DNA from: Candidatus Polarisedimenticola svalbardensis
GTDB lineage: Bacteria > Acidobacteriota > Polarisedimenticolia > Polarisedimenticolales > Polarisedimenticolaceae
DNA length: 64,000 nt
Direction: 5' to 3'
Assembly (NCBI GenBank): GCA_014764515.1
Contig: JACXWD010000016.1
Span: forward strand, 1 to 64,000
Part shown: in pieces, positions 27,429 to 36,546 of the stretch
Position numbering within the stretch: position 1 is the stretch's first letter
Layout: every line of letters starts with the position of its first letter
Notes under the pieces: model-generated
What the model was told of the DNA's origin: nothing
The model's input: only the letters and a program-made list of their open reading frames with translations
Database searches by the model: none
Translations under genes and position numbers: made by a program

Positions 27429-30400
27429 ATGCCCGAAGGCCGAGCACAACGCCCGCGACGATCCCTGGAAGCCGTCGAGGTCCATGGGGCCGGGCAACTC
27501 ATGCCCCATCATGTTCATGAAATCCTGCTGGTCTCCAGCCTGTACGACTCCTTCACCCTCTCGGAGGACGGCAAGCTCAGCGACCTGATCATGAGCGAAT
27601 TCCTGGACATGAACCTGAGGCACACCCCCGGTGTGACCCAGGTGTCCACCGGCCGGGAGGCTCTGCAGCTGGCCCGGGCGAACCCCCGGTTCAACCTGAT
27701 CATTACCAGCCTGCAGGTCGGCGATATGGACAGCCTGGAACTGGCGCGGCGTGTAAAAGAACTGCGCCTGAACATCCCGGTCATCCTGCTGGCCTACGAC
27801 AACCGGGAACTGACCCAGTTCATGGCGGCCAACGACACGTCCGATCTGGAGCGGGCGTTCCTGTGGCAAGGGAACGCCAAGATCCTGCTGGGCATCGTCA
27901 AGTACGTCGAGGACCGGCTGAACCTGTCCCACGACACCGGCGAGATCGGTGTCCCGGCCATCATCGTGGTAGAGGACAACGTCCGGTACTACTCGGCCTT
28001 CCTGCCGATGCTGTTCACCGAGCTGATGAACCACGCCCGGGACCTGATCCCCGACGGCCTGAACCTGGCCCACAAGATCCGCAGGATCAGGGCCCGCCCC
28101 AAGATCCTGCTGTGCTCCACCTACGAAGAGGCAGTCTCGTTTTTTGACCGTTACCCGGATGACATCCTGGGAGTGATTTCCGACATCGAGTTTCCCCGTA
28201 ACGGCAAGCTGTCGCATACGGCCGGGGGCGATCTGGCCCGGCATGTCCGCTCCATCCGCGAGGACGTCCCGGTGATCCTGCAATCCTCCCTGACGAAAAA
28301 CCAGGAACTGGCCGACGAGGTCGGATCCTCGTTCCTGCTCAAGGGGTCACCCCTGATGCTGAATCAACTGCGCCGGACGCTGCAGCATGATCTCGGCTTC
28401 GGCGATTTCAGCTTCCGCATGCCGGACGGCAGGGAGATCGGCAGGGCCGGTAACCTGCGCAGCCTGGCCCAACAGATACGGGAAGCTCCCGACGACAGCA
28501 TGGTGTTCCACGGCGAGCACAACCACTTCTCGCGCTGGCTGAAGGTCAGGACGGAGTTCGCGCTGGCTGAGCAACTGCGCGCCGTGAGGATCAGCGACTT
28601 CCCGTCGGTAGGCGCCATGCGGGACTACCTGGCCGGTGTCATCGATGTCTACCGCCGGGAACGGAACCAGGGCGTCGTGGTGGATTTCAAGAGGGAGAAC
28701 TACGACGCCAGCGCTCAGTTCTACCGCATCGGCGGCGGATCCCTGGGCGGCAAGGCCCGGGGCCTGGCGTTCATCAACCACCTGCTGGCCGAGTTCAAGG
28801 CTGCCGACCGGTTCCCGGGGGTCACCATCACGGTGCCGGACACGGTGGTTCTCGGCAGCGACGTCTTCGACACCTTCCTGGATCGCAATAACCTGAGAGA
28901 CTTCGCCATCTCCTGCGACGACCAGGACGAAATCATGGAGACGTTCCATCGCTCGCCGTTCCCCGAGGACACCCTGCTGGACCTGGCCACCTACCTGAAG
29001 GCCGCCGACTATCCGCTGGCGGTACGGTCCTCCAGCCTCCTGGAAGACTCCCAGTACCAGCCGTTCGCCGGGGTGTACGAAACCTACATGTTGCCCAACC
29101 GGGGAACCGACCTGAACCATCGCCTTGAGCAACTCGTGTCGGCCATCAAGCGTGTGTACGCTTCGACCTACTCCATCCATACCAAGCGGTACATCAAGGC
29201 TACGCCGTACCGTCTTGAGGAAGAGAAAATGGCGGTGGCGATCCAGCGCATCATCGGCGACCATCACGGCTCCCGGTTCTACCCGCACTTTTCCGGTGTG
29301 GCCCGCTCCCACAATTACTACCCGGCGGAACCGTGCACTACCGAAGACGGCGTGGCGGCTGTCGCTCTCGGCCTGGGCGAGACGGTGGTCTCGGGAGAAA
29401 ACTGCGTGCGGTTTTCACCGCGCTACCCGAAACATCTCATGCAGTTCGCCACAACGGAAGACCTTCTGGAACACAGCCAGAAAACGTTCTGGGCCCTGGA
29501 ACTGGAGGAGGACCACATCTCCATTTCCGGCGTCCCGGCCCTGTCCGAGGGCGGCCCGGAAACGAACATACGGCTTGCCAAATTCGGCCTGGAACAGGCC
29601 GAGAAGGACGGCACCCTGGCGTCCGTAGGGTCTACATGGTCGGCGGAAAATGACGTAGTTTACGATGGGACATCCCGGCCGGGGATGCGCATGGTCACCT
29701 TCGCGCCGATCCTCAAGCACCAGCTGTTCCCCCTGGCGGAGATCCTGGACTACCTTCTGGAGATAGGCAAAAAAGGAACCAGCAGCCCGGTGGAAATCGA
29801 GTTCGCCGTGAACATGAATACCGTGGATGGTGGTTCCCGGGAGTTCGGCTTCCTCCAGATTCGCCCCCTGGCGCTGGCGCCGGAAGTCGAGGAGGTGGAC
29901 GTGGACTCCATCCCCAGAAGCGACCAGGTATGCCAGAGCACCAGTGTCCTGGGCCATGGCCTGGTGGAAGGCATACGGGATCTGGTGGTGGTGGACTACC
30001 ACCGCTTCGATCGCTCCAAGAGTCTTCCCGCCGCCCGCAGAGTGGGTCAACTCAACAGCATGCTGGTGAAGGAAGACCGCCCCTACATTCTGATCGGTGT
30101 CGGACGATGGGGCTCCGCCGATCCGTGGCTGGGCATCCCGGTGGCCTGGGACGAAATTTCCGGGGTCCGTGTGATCGTGGAGGCCGGATTCAAGGATTTC
30201 AAGGTCACCCCTTCCCAGGGCACCCACTTCTTCCAGAACCTCAGTTCCTGCAATGTCGGCTACTTCACCGTCAATCCGGATGCGGGAGACGGCTACATCG
30301 ACTGGGACTGGCTGTCTTCCACACCGGCGGTGGACGAGACCGATTCGGTCCGCCATCTCAGGTTCGAAGAGCCGCTTCTGGTCGGAATGAACGGGAAGAA

Positions 30401-30434
30401 GAGCGCCGGATTCATCTGCAAGCCGAAGCGCTGA
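27429..30434 (+). CDS. Two receiver-like domains fused to PPDK-type ATP-grasp domain
   Basis: A 1001-residue protein; the ATG follows GGGAGGACCG. Residues 30-165 resemble a receiver but lack the phospho-Asp (LIITSLQ where D is expected), so a pseudo-receiver. Residues 180-325 form a second receiver with VVEDN, the acceptor Asp in LGVISDIEFP and a Lys in FLLKGS. Residues 430-1000 are a pyruvate phosphate dikinase/PEP synthase N-terminal domain (GGGSLGGKARGLAFIN, YPLAVRSSSLLEDSQYQPFAG). The phospho-His and PEP-binding domains of those enzymes are absent, so it cannot make PEP alone. Such proteins may phosphorylate another target; here unknown. It converges on the hydrogenase operon with a 23-base overlap. 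Confidence 0.88.
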   Translation: MPEGRAQRPRRSLEAVEVHGAGQLMPHHVHEILLVSSLYDSFTLSEDGKLSDLIMSEFLDMNLRHTPGVTQVSTGREALQLARANPRFNLIITSLQVGDMDSLELARRVKELRLNIPVILLAYDNRELTQFMAANDTSDLERAFLWQGNAKILLGIVKYVEDRLNLSHDTGEIGVPAIIVVEDNVRYYSAFLPMLFTELMNHARDLIPDGLNLAHKIRRIRARPKILLCSTYEEAVSFFDRYPDDILGVISDIEFPRNGKLSHTAGGDLARHVRSIREDVPVILQSSLTKNQELADEVGSSFLLKGSPLMLNQLRRTLQHDLGFGDFSFRMPDGREIGRAGNLRSLAQQIREAPDDSMVFHGEHNHFSRWLKVRTEFALAEQLRAVRISDFPSVGAMRDYLAGVIDVYRRERNQGVVVDFKRENYDASAQFYRIGGGSLGGKARGLAFINHLLAEFKAADRFPGVTITVPDTVVLGSDVFDTFLDRNNLRDFAISCDDQDEIMETFHRSPFPEDTLLDLATYLKAADYPLAVRSSSLLEDSQYQPFAGVYETYMLPNRGTDLNHRLEQLVSAIKRVYASTYSIHTKRYIKATPYRLEEEKMAVAIQRIIGDHHGSRFYPHFSGVARSHNYYPAEPCTTEDGVAAVALGLGETVVSGENCVRFSPRYPKHLMQFATTEDLLEHSQKTFWALELEEDHISISGVPALSEGGPETNIRLAKFGLEQAEKDGTLASVGSTWSAENDVVYDGTSRPGMRMVTFAPILKHQLFPLAEILDYLLEIGKKGTSSPVEIEFAVNMNTVDGGSREFGFLQIRPLALAPEVEEVDVDSIPRSDQVCQSTSVLGHGLVEGIRDLVVVDYHRFDRSKSLPAARRVGQLNSMLVKEDRPYILIGVGRWGSADPWLGIPVAWDEISGVRVIVEAGFKDFKVTPSQGTHFFQNLSSCNVGYFTVNPDAGDGYIDWDWLSSTPAVDETDSVRHLRFEEPLLVGMNGKKSAGFICKPKR

Positions 30435-30873
30435 TCTCCCCCTGTATGCAGTCGGCTACCTCTTCCACCCGCTCCTGGATCGCTGTGCTCAAGCCGATGC
30501 CGTGGTCGAACCGTTCCCCTTCAACGCCGAAGACCACCACCACAGGTGGGAGACGGTCCAGGATCCTGGCCATTTCCAGCGCTTCCGCCACGGCGAAATC
30601 GTGACTGGAGTAGTGGAAGAAGGAGCAGGGAATCGTTTCGGAACCTGCGTCCAGGCGGTGCAATTCACCCGGATCGGCCCCGGAATGAACGGCATCCACC
30701 AGGTAGACCTGCTCCCGGCCCTCCAGTGCCGCCAGGATCGACCCGCCTTCGCCGCTGAGTTCGAGGACCTCCACACCATCCAGGCTCCGGGACGCCAATG
30801 CACGGGCGACGGCGATCCCGAAACCGTCGTCCTGCCGGCAGTCATTGCCGGCGCCGATGACCAGTACGCTCAA
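30412..30873 (-). CDS. NiFe hydrogenase maturation protease (HycI/HybD type)
   Basis: A 153-residue endopeptidase that trims the C-terminus of the large subunit after nickel insertion. I chose the TTG at 30873, which overlaps the hydA stop as TTGA and gives the expected N-terminus ([18 protein letters not shown]); an ATG at 30921 would add a 16-residue overlapping extension. Nickel-contacting acidic residues are visible in QDDGFG (Asp) and [10 protein letters not shown] (Asp), and the His in [10 protein letters not shown]. Last gene of the hydrogenase operon. Confidence 0.88.
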   Translation of the reverse strand: MSVLVIGAGNDCRQDDGFGIAVARALASRSLDGVEVLELSGEGGSILAALEGREQVYLVDAVHSGADPGELHRLDAGSETIPCSFFHYSSHDFAVAEALEMARILDRLPPVVVVFGVEGERFDHGIGLSTAIQERVEEVADCIQGEISASACR

Positions 30874-32189
30874 CCCCGATCCACCGTCAGCTTGAGGAAA
30901 TGTGTGGCGCAAGAGATGCACGGATCGTAATTCCGGACCGCCTGCTCACACTGCCACTGCAGCTTGTCGTCCGACAGCGACGTGCGGCCCTTCACATACT
31001 CCCTGAGGTCACTCTCGATGGTGCGCTGGTTCTGTGATGTGGGCGGAACGATCTTGGCGTCGATGATCAACCCGTCGTCGTCGATGGAGTAGCGGTGCCA
31101 GCAGATCCCCCGGGGAGCTTCACTGCACCCGAATCCGGTGCCTCGGCGAGGCGGCGTCTCCACAAACGGCTTCTCCGGAGGCTCATACGAATCCACAATC
31201 CGCAATGCCTCTTCGTACGCCCAGAACATCTCCACCGCTCTCACGATAATGCTTTTGAACGGATTCCGGACCACCGGGTCCAGGCCCCCTTTCACCGCCA
31301 GCTCCCGGGCAGCCGGCGACAACCGGTCATAGTTCAGCGCATAACGCGCCAAGGGTCCGACGAAGTAGTTGCCCCGCTCCCGGTGGACACAGTGCAAGGC
31401 GTTGGAGTGTTCCACCTGCTGTTCCTCGAACTCGTTCTCGAACTCGGACAGGTCGATATCCAGGCCTCGACTGGAGACAAGCCTGCCCTCGGTCAGCGGG
31501 TATTCGTCCGGATGGCGCATCGCAACGAACTCGTAGTCCTGCTCGAAGTCCGGAAACTCCAGGCCGGCGACCAGGGCAACCGCCTTGCGCGACGCCTCCA
31601 TGCCCCAGATCAGCTTGTCCCGGAATCCGCGAACCTCGTCCCTTGCCGGCGCCTTGTAGAATCCCCCGACCCTCACGTTGATCGGGTGGATCTCACGACC
31701 GCCGACCAGGGCCATGAGCTCATTGCCGTATTTCTTCAACGTCAAAGCCATTTCGACTTCGGCCTTGAAGTCCGGAGCCATGTGGATCGCGGACTCGTAT
31801 CCCAGAAAATCGGGCAGGTGCAGCATGAAGATATGCAGTGCATGGCTCTCGATCCATTCCCCGCAATAAAGCAGGCGGCGCAGATCCCGGATCGGTCCGT
31901 CCACGGTGACACCGGCGATCTGCTCCATGGCGTGAACGCTGCTCATCTGGTACGCCACCGGGCAGATGCCGCAGATCCTGGCGGTCATGTCCGGCGCCTC
32001 CAGATAGCTGCGGCCACGGAGGAACCCCTCGAAGAATCTGGGAGGTTCGAATATCTTCAATTTAACCTCCCGGACCTCGTCGCCCTTGAGACGGATGTAC
32101 ATTGCCCCTTCACCTTCAACACGAGCCAGGTAGTCGGCGCGGATGGTGCGGGACATGGTGGTTTTTTTCTCGGCGATCTTAGCTTTCAT
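30870..32189 (-). CDS. hydA: NiFe hydrogenase large (alpha) subunit, group 3b type
   Basis: A 439-residue catalytic subunit. Nickel and iron are bound by two CxxC pairs: [10 protein letters not shown] (C73, C76) and the C-terminal DPCISCATH (C424, C427). Nine residues after the final His are the peptide removed by the maturation protease encoded downstream. The order beta-gamma-delta-alpha is that of sulfhydrogenase I of Pyrococcus, a cytosolic NAD(P)-linked enzyme. C424, where some hydrogenases use Sec, is a normal Cys codon. An internal ATG at 32156 lacks a ribosome site, so the longer form is kept. It overlaps the small subunit gene by 11 bases. Confidence 0.96.
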   Translation of the reverse strand: MKAKIAEKKTTMSRTIRADYLARVEGEGAMYIRLKGDEVREVKLKIFEPPRFFEGFLRGRSYLEAPDMTARICGICPVAYQMSSVHAMEQIAGVTVDGPIRDLRRLLYCGEWIESHALHIFMLHLPDFLGYESAIHMAPDFKAEVEMALTLKKYGNELMALVGGREIHPINVRVGGFYKAPARDEVRGFRDKLIWGMEASRKAVALVAGLEFPDFEQDYEFVAMRHPDEYPLTEGRLVSSRGLDIDLSEFENEFEEQQVEHSNALHCVHRERGNYFVGPLARYALNYDRLSPAARELAVKGGLDPVVRNPFKSIIVRAVEMFWAYEEALRIVDSYEPPEKPFVETPPRRGTGFGCSEAPRGICWHRYSIDDDGLIIDAKIVPPTSQNQRTIESDLREYVKGRTSLSDDKLQWQCEQAVRNYDPCISCATHFLKLTVDRG

Positions 32190-32964
32190 GACGCAGGCTC
32201 TCTCTGCGGAACGGGTCCGCGTTGGCGTTGATGCCCCGGAACAGCCGGATCACTTCTTCCGGCGTCTGACCGCACTGGTCCAGGTACCAGGTCGCCAGGT
32301 GGGCCGTATTCGGGTTCTCGCGGGGACCGAAACAACCAAAGCAGCCACGGTTATACCGGGGGCACAGGGCGTCGCAGCCGGCCTGGGTCACCGGACCCAA
32401 ACAGGGTGTGCCGTGGGCCGCCATGACGCAGACCACTCCGGCCCGCTTGCATTCGACACAGACGGCGTGGTTCGGCAGGTTCGGCTTGCGGCCGTTGAGG
32501 AAGGCGCTGAGAACCTCGACCAGGTGGGCCTTGTCCACCGGGCAGCCGCGAAGCTCGTGATCCACGAAAATGTGGTCACCGATCGGCGTGGAATTGTTCA
32601 GGCTCTCGATATATTCCGGATGGGCGTAGACCAGCCGGGACAGCTCGTCCACATCCTGGAAATTTCGCAAGGCCTGGAGGCCGCCTGAAGTGGCGCAGGC
32701 GCCGATGGCGACCACGATCCTTGAGTTCCGCCGGATCTTGTGAATCCGCTCCGCTTCCTCAGGCGTGGTAATCGAACCTTCCACCAGGGATACGTTGTAA
32801 GGTCCCCGCACTACGGCCCGGGAGGCTTCAGGGAAGTTGGCGATTTCGATCGCCCCGGCCACCGCAAGGAGTTCGTCCTCGCAGTCGAGCAGGCTGAGTT
32901 GGCAGCCGTCACAGGATGAGAATTTCCAGACTGCAAGCTTCGGCTTCGTGGTCCGCAGAGGCAT
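32179..32964 (-). CDS. hydD: NiFe hydrogenase small (delta) subunit
   Basis: A 261-residue FeS subunit. The ATG at 32964 follows GGGAGGT five bases upstream. Cys motifs for the clusters are [29 protein letters not shown] and a C-terminal [14 protein letters not shown]. It passes electrons between the NiFe site in HydA and the flavin subunit HydG. The start is one base after the hydG stop, so tight co-translation is expected. Confidence 0.96.
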   Translation of the reverse strand: MPLRTTKPKLAVWKFSSCDGCQLSLLDCEDELLAVAGAIEIANFPEASRAVVRGPYNVSLVEGSITTPEEAERIHKIRRNSRIVVAIGACATSGGLQALRNFQDVDELSRLVYAHPEYIESLNNSTPIGDHIFVDHELRGCPVDKAHLVEVLSAFLNGRKPNLPNHAVCVECKRAGVVCVMAAHGTPCLGPVTQAGCDALCPRYNRGCFGCFGPRENPNTAHLATWYLDQCGQTPEEVIRLFRGINANADPFRRESLRHES

Positions 32965-32965
32965 A

Positions 32966-33841
32966 TCAGACCTCCCTTCTGCCGAGCAGCGACTCGATAT
33001 CGTCATAGCGGTAAACCGGTCCGTCCTTGCAGATGATCTTGGCGCCGTACTGACAGTGACCGCACAGGCCGACCCCGCATTTCATGTTCCGCTCCATTGA
33101 AACGTAGATACGGTCTTTGTCCATACCCCGACGGAGCAGTTCCTGGGCTGAGAACCGCATCATGATTTCCGGTCCGCAGATCAGGGCGATTGCGCCGCTA
33201 CGGTCCAGGGGCGCACGCCGGATCAGGCCGGTGACCACACCGATTTCGCCGTTCCAGCCTCGCTCCCCACGATCCACCGTCACGTGGACGTCCATGTCGA
33301 ATGAGCCGCCCCACGCCTTGAGCTGGCGCTGGTACAGGATCTCCTTGGGAGCCCTGGCTCCGTACAGGAGAACCATGCGGCCGTAACGACTGCGATTGCC
33401 CGTCACCTGGTAAATGACCGGACGCAACGGAGCCAGGCCGATCCCGCCTGCCACGATGACCACGTCGGTGCCCACCGCCAATTCCACCGGCCAGTGGGAC
33501 CCGAACGGCCCGCGAACTCCGATGGAGTCTCCCGGCTTGAGACGGGCCATCGCCCGGGTGACGGTTCCGACCTCGCGGATCGTATGCATCAGCGGTCCGT
33601 CCTGAACCGGGTCGCCGCTGATGGATACCGGGATCTCGCCAACGCCGAAGATGTACAGCATGTTGAACTGTCCTGCGGAGAACGGCTCGGGGTTGCCGCC
33701 GTCCGCCGGATTCAGTTCCATGGTGAACGTGTCATGGTTGTTTCGCCGGATCCGCTCCACGTTGTAGATCCGGGGAACCATCGGATCCACGCCGCCTCGT
33801 ATCCGGTCGGTCAAGTTAATCGATCCGGGTTCTGGCGACAT
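32966..33841 (-). CDS. hydG: Hydrogenase FAD/NAD(P)-binding (gamma) subunit
   Basis: A 291-residue ferredoxin-NADP reductase-like subunit. The ATG at 33841 follows GGAGGAGG by six bases. FAD-binding region 30-110 ([25 protein letters not shown]), NAD(P)-binding [12 protein letters not shown], and a 2Fe-2S cluster motif at the C-terminus ([15 protein letters not shown] with a later Cys). It links hydrogenase electrons to pyridine nucleotide. It overlaps the cNMP-binding gene by 26 bases. Confidence 0.96.
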   Translation of the reverse strand: MSPEPGSINLTDRIRGGVDPMVPRIYNVERIRRNNHDTFTMELNPADGGNPEPFSAGQFNMLYIFGVGEIPVSISGDPVQDGPLMHTIREVGTVTRAMARLKPGDSIGVRGPFGSHWPVELAVGTDVVIVAGGIGLAPLRPVIYQVTGNRSRYGRMVLLYGARAPKEILYQRQLKAWGGSFDMDVHVTVDRGERGWNGEIGVVTGLIRRAPLDRSGAIALICGPEIMMRFSAQELLRRGMDKDRIYVSMERNMKCGVGLCGHCQYGAKIICKDGPVYRYDDIESLLGRREV

Positions 33842-34322
33842 GTCTGCCCTCCTCCGGGTTGCCGTACAGGTCCAGCAGTTGCAGACGGGCGGCGTCCAGC
33901 CGTTCGGCCTTGACCTGGGCGATCCGCTCCACCATGGCGTAACCGAAGGTCGGATCGGCCTTGCAGTGCTCTCGGAGTACGGCTGCATCCATGGAGACGA
34001 GACGGCACTCCTCAAGCACCCTGGCGTCGAACCGCCAGATACAGGGCGGGATCAGCCAGGACGATCCGACGACGTCACCGGCGTCGCATGTCTGGATGCT
34101 CAGGCCACCCCGATTGGGGCAGTTCAGTTCCAGCCCGACCCTGCCGGAGACGATGATGTAGAAGTAATCGGCTGCAGCTCCCTCGTGGAACAGGAATCGC
34201 CCCTTGGGCATGCGTTCCTCGTGGGCGCACGCCAGCAGAACTTCGAGATGAGTGTCCTCGAGTCCCTCGCAGAACGGCGCCGCAAACAGATCCGATTTCA
34301 GGGTTTCAAGTGTATCGCCCAT
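33816..34322 (-). CDS. Cyclic nucleotide-binding domain protein within hyd operon
   Basis: A 168-residue protein that is a Crp-type cNMP-binding beta-roll and its capping helix, without a DNA-binding helix-turn-helix. Motifs include KGRFLFHEGAAADYFYIIVS, SGRVGLEL and GDVVGSSWLIPP. The ATG at 34322 follows GGTGAGG. It sits between the beta and gamma subunits, six bases after hydB and overlapping hydG, so it is part of the operon. It may gate the hydrogenase by cyclic nucleotide or another ligand; that is inference. Confidence 0.9.
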   Translation of the reverse strand: MGDTLETLKSDLFAAPFCEGLEDTHLEVLLACAHEERMPKGRFLFHEGAAADYFYIIVSGRVGLELNCPNRGGLSIQTCDAGDVVGSSWLIPPCIWRFDARVLEECRLVSMDAAVLREHCKADPTFGYAMVERIAQVKAERLDAARLQLLDLYGNPEEGRHVARTRID

Positions 34323-34327
34323 GATCC

Positions 34328-35434
34328 TCACCCCCTGGCGGTCCCGCGGACCGCCTGAGCTTCTTCCGTTATATCGATACCGACCGGGCACCAGGTGATG
34401 CAGCGGCCGCATCCGGTGCAACCGGAGCCCCCGAACTGATCGTGCCATGACGACAGCTTGTGGGTGAGCCACTGGCGGTAGCGCGCGCCACGGGTTTCCC
34501 GGACACTGCCGCCGTGGAGATAGGAATGATCCGCCGTGAAACAGGAGTCCCACACTCTTGTCCGGTCCGCCACGGAACCGGTCAGATCGGTGCTGTCCTC
34601 AACGGTATGGCAGTAACAGGTCGGACAAGCCATGGTGCAATTGGTGCAGGCCTGGCAACGCTCGGCCACCTCCTCCCATCGAGGATGATCGCCGGACTCG
34701 GCCAGGGCGGCGGCCAGCCCCTCCACATCCAGGGAACGGCCCATGTTCCCTGCGGCGGCCTCCAGCAATTCGGCCTCCAGCTGTAGGTCGCTCTCTCCTG
34801 CCTTGCCGCTGGATGCCGCCGCCAGCAGTTCCTCCCCGTGGGGTGAACCGGCCCTGGCCACGAACCGGGTGGCGCCGTTCGAACCGAGCTCGGTCAGGGA
34901 GATGTCGTACCCTCTGTCGGCCACGGGCCCGGTTCCCATGGAGACGCAGAAACAGGTTCCACCCGGAACAGTACAGTTGACTGCAACGATGAAAGTGCCC
35001 TTCCGGCTCGCCACGTAATGCCGGTCAACGAACTCCCCTTCCGCCAGAACCTTGTCCTGAATGGCCAGGGCCTGCAGCTCGCATGGCCGCACTCCGATGA
35101 GCGCCTTGAGACCTTCCCGGGGTGGCTCCGGTTCGATCTGGAGAAGTCCTCCGTCCCGTGTCGTTTTGAACAGCGGCTTGATCGGATGGAAAAACAGCTT
35201 CTTCCAGGAATCGGAACCGAGTGTGTACGAGAACCAGCTGTCGTCGCCGGTCTCCTCGAGGCGGTACCGCCCCGGCCCTTGATGATCCCGGACACCCCGG
35301 GGCAGGCTTGCTGCGGAGTCGATGGTGTCCAGCACGATCGCTCCATCACGCAGTTTGGGACCTGTGATCCGGTAACCCTTCTCGCGAAGGGAATCCAGTA
35401 TCTTCTCGAATCCGTCTGGCTCCAGGATAAACAT
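34328..35434 (-). CDS. hydB: Hydrogenase 4Fe-4S (beta) subunit
   Basis: A 368-residue electron-transfer subunit of group 3b hydrogenases. The C-terminal part carries two ferredoxin-type clusters: CQACTNCTMACPTCYC and GCTGCGRCITWCPVG. The N-terminal part includes the GVRPCELQAL and DRHYVASRKG motifs of the HydB/CooF-like family, and other Cys (GGTCFC). First gene of the operon, with about 200 bases of upstream DNA. It feeds electrons between an external carrier and HydA. Confidence 0.95.
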   Translation of the reverse strand: MFILEPDGFEKILDSLREKGYRITGPKLRDGAIVLDTIDSAASLPRGVRDHQGPGRYRLEETGDDSWFSYTLGSDSWKKLFFHPIKPLFKTTRDGGLLQIEPEPPREGLKALIGVRPCELQALAIQDKVLAEGEFVDRHYVASRKGTFIVAVNCTVPGGTCFCVSMGTGPVADRGYDISLTELGSNGATRFVARAGSPHGEELLAAASSGKAGESDLQLEAELLEAAAGNMGRSLDVEGLAAALAESGDHPRWEEVAERCQACTNCTMACPTCYCHTVEDSTDLTGSVADRTRVWDSCFTADHSYLHGGSVRETRGARYRQWLTHKLSSWHDQFGGSGCTGCGRCITWCPVGIDITEEAQAVRGTARG

Positions 35435-35466
35435 GCCGGCTCCACCTCGTCACGTGATCTGACAGG

Positions 35467-35500
35467 CGGGCGGCAGACTCAGGTGCGTTTTTGCCGCCCG
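35467..35500 (-). promoter_or_regulatory. Nine-bp inverted repeat in the hydB leader
   Basis: A perfect 9-bp inverted repeat, CGGGCGGCA (35467-35475) and TGCCGCCCG (35492-35500), with a 16-nt loop, ends 33 bases before the hydB ATG. No T run follows on the minus strand. It may be a leader structure. Confidence 0.45.
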
Positions 35501-35550
35501 GTTCAGATCCGGTTACGACTCCATACGACCTCGACCGACTCCATCGTCGG

Positions 35551-35571
35551 AAGGTGATCATAGATCTCCTT
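35551..35571. promoter_or_regulatory. Near-palindromic operator upstream of hydB
   Basis: A 21-bp near-palindrome, AAGGxGATC and its partner GATCxCCTT, with eight of nine pairs matched around a central three bases. It lies about 117 bases before the hydB ATG in a 200-base gap that otherwise holds no gene. Likely binding site of a dimeric regulator (inference). Confidence 0.4.
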
Positions 35572-35634
35572 CCCTACTGTTCCCATAGTTATTCTGGACT
35601 GTGCCGGTTGGGTTGTGGAGATGGCTGCGGAGAC

Positions 35635-36546
35635 TCAGGTGGCGCCGATCCCCGACAGCAACGCCACGCCCAGAACGGCGATGATGGTGCCGAGGATCTT
35701 CCGTGGCGCAATCGATTCCCGGTTGGATCGGGCATCGATGAACAGGCTGAACACCGGTGTGGTGGACAGCAATGTTGCCGAAACCGCCGGCGGCGCCAGC
35801 CAGACTCCGGCCATCATGCACATCATAGCCAGGTAGGTTCCCAGGAAACTGGCCCCGGTCATACGGGCCAGGGATTTCCTGTCACGCATCGCCTGCAGCA
35901 CGCGGTTCAAACGACCGCTGGCCAGGGTGAGGATCACCAGTCCGATCGCCGCAAACACCAGTCGGATGAACGTCGCCGGGACAATCGGGATCGTCTCCAT
36001 GCCGTCCTTGGCCAGAACGATGCCGACGCCCTGGCCAAGGGCCGACAGGATGCCGAACAGGTAACCGGCTTTCAGGGAGCCTCCTCCCACTGCCGGCTTC
36101 GACACCGTCCCGCGAGCCGGCGTAATCACCATCATCACGCCGGTCAGGATAACAGCCGCCCCCAGCAGTTCCCGGCCGGTGGGGATCGTATCCAGCCAGA
36201 ACACGGCGAACACCGCCGTGAACACCGGGGCCAGAGTCTGGAACAGCATGGTGCGGTACGGCCCGATGCGGCCGACTGCTGCGAACAGTGCCGTATCTCC
36301 CAGGGTCAAACCGATCAGGCCGGACGCGGCGATGAGCCCCAGCGGCCCTGCTCCCGCTGCTGCAAGGGCGTTGCCCTGCCCGGTGGCCAGAACCGTCAGG
36401 CCGAGGAGCACGGTGGCCACAACCGACTTCACCAGGTTCACCGCCGGAGCGCCGAACTGCTGGATCGGCCGACGGAAGATCGCCACGGCAACCGCCCACA
36501 TTCCTGCCGCCAGGAGGCAGGCCAGTTCGCCGGAGAACTCACCCAT
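35635..36546 (-). CDS. EamA/DMT family transporter
   Basis: A 303-residue protein with ten predicted membrane helices in two EamA repeats (residues 5-135 and 155-295). Motifs are FSGELACLLAAGMWAVAVAIF and, in the second half, GYLFGILSALGQGVGIVLAK. Family members export metabolites or amino acids; the substrate is unknown. The start overlaps the helicase stop by eight bases. It is 200 bases from the hydrogenase operon. Confidence 0.92.
   Translation of the reverse strand: MGEFSGELACLLAAGMWAVAVAIFRRPIQQFGAPAVNLVKSVVATVLLGLTVLATGQGNALAAAGAGPLGLIAASGLIGLTLGDTALFAAVGRIGPYRTMLFQTLAPVFTAVFAVFWLDTIPTGRELLGAAVILTGVMMVITPARGTVSKPAVGGGSLKAGYLFGILSALGQGVGIVLAKDGMETIPIVPATFIRLVFAAIGLVILTLASGRLNRVLQAMRDRKSLARMTGASFLGTYLAMMCMMAGVWLAPPAVSATLLSTTPVFSLFIDARSNRESIAPRKILGTIIAVLGVALLSGIGAT

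Noticed and set aside
30870-32189. Selenocysteine in the hydrogenase large subunit
   Set aside because: The nickel-binding C-terminal motif DPCISC uses ordinary Cys codons, and the frame has no internal TGA.
35346-35561. 71-residue frame starting in the hydB leader
   Set aside because: It has a strong ribosome site, but the product is Arg/Ser-rich and overlaps hydB by 89 bases in another frame. Kept only as a remark on leader control.
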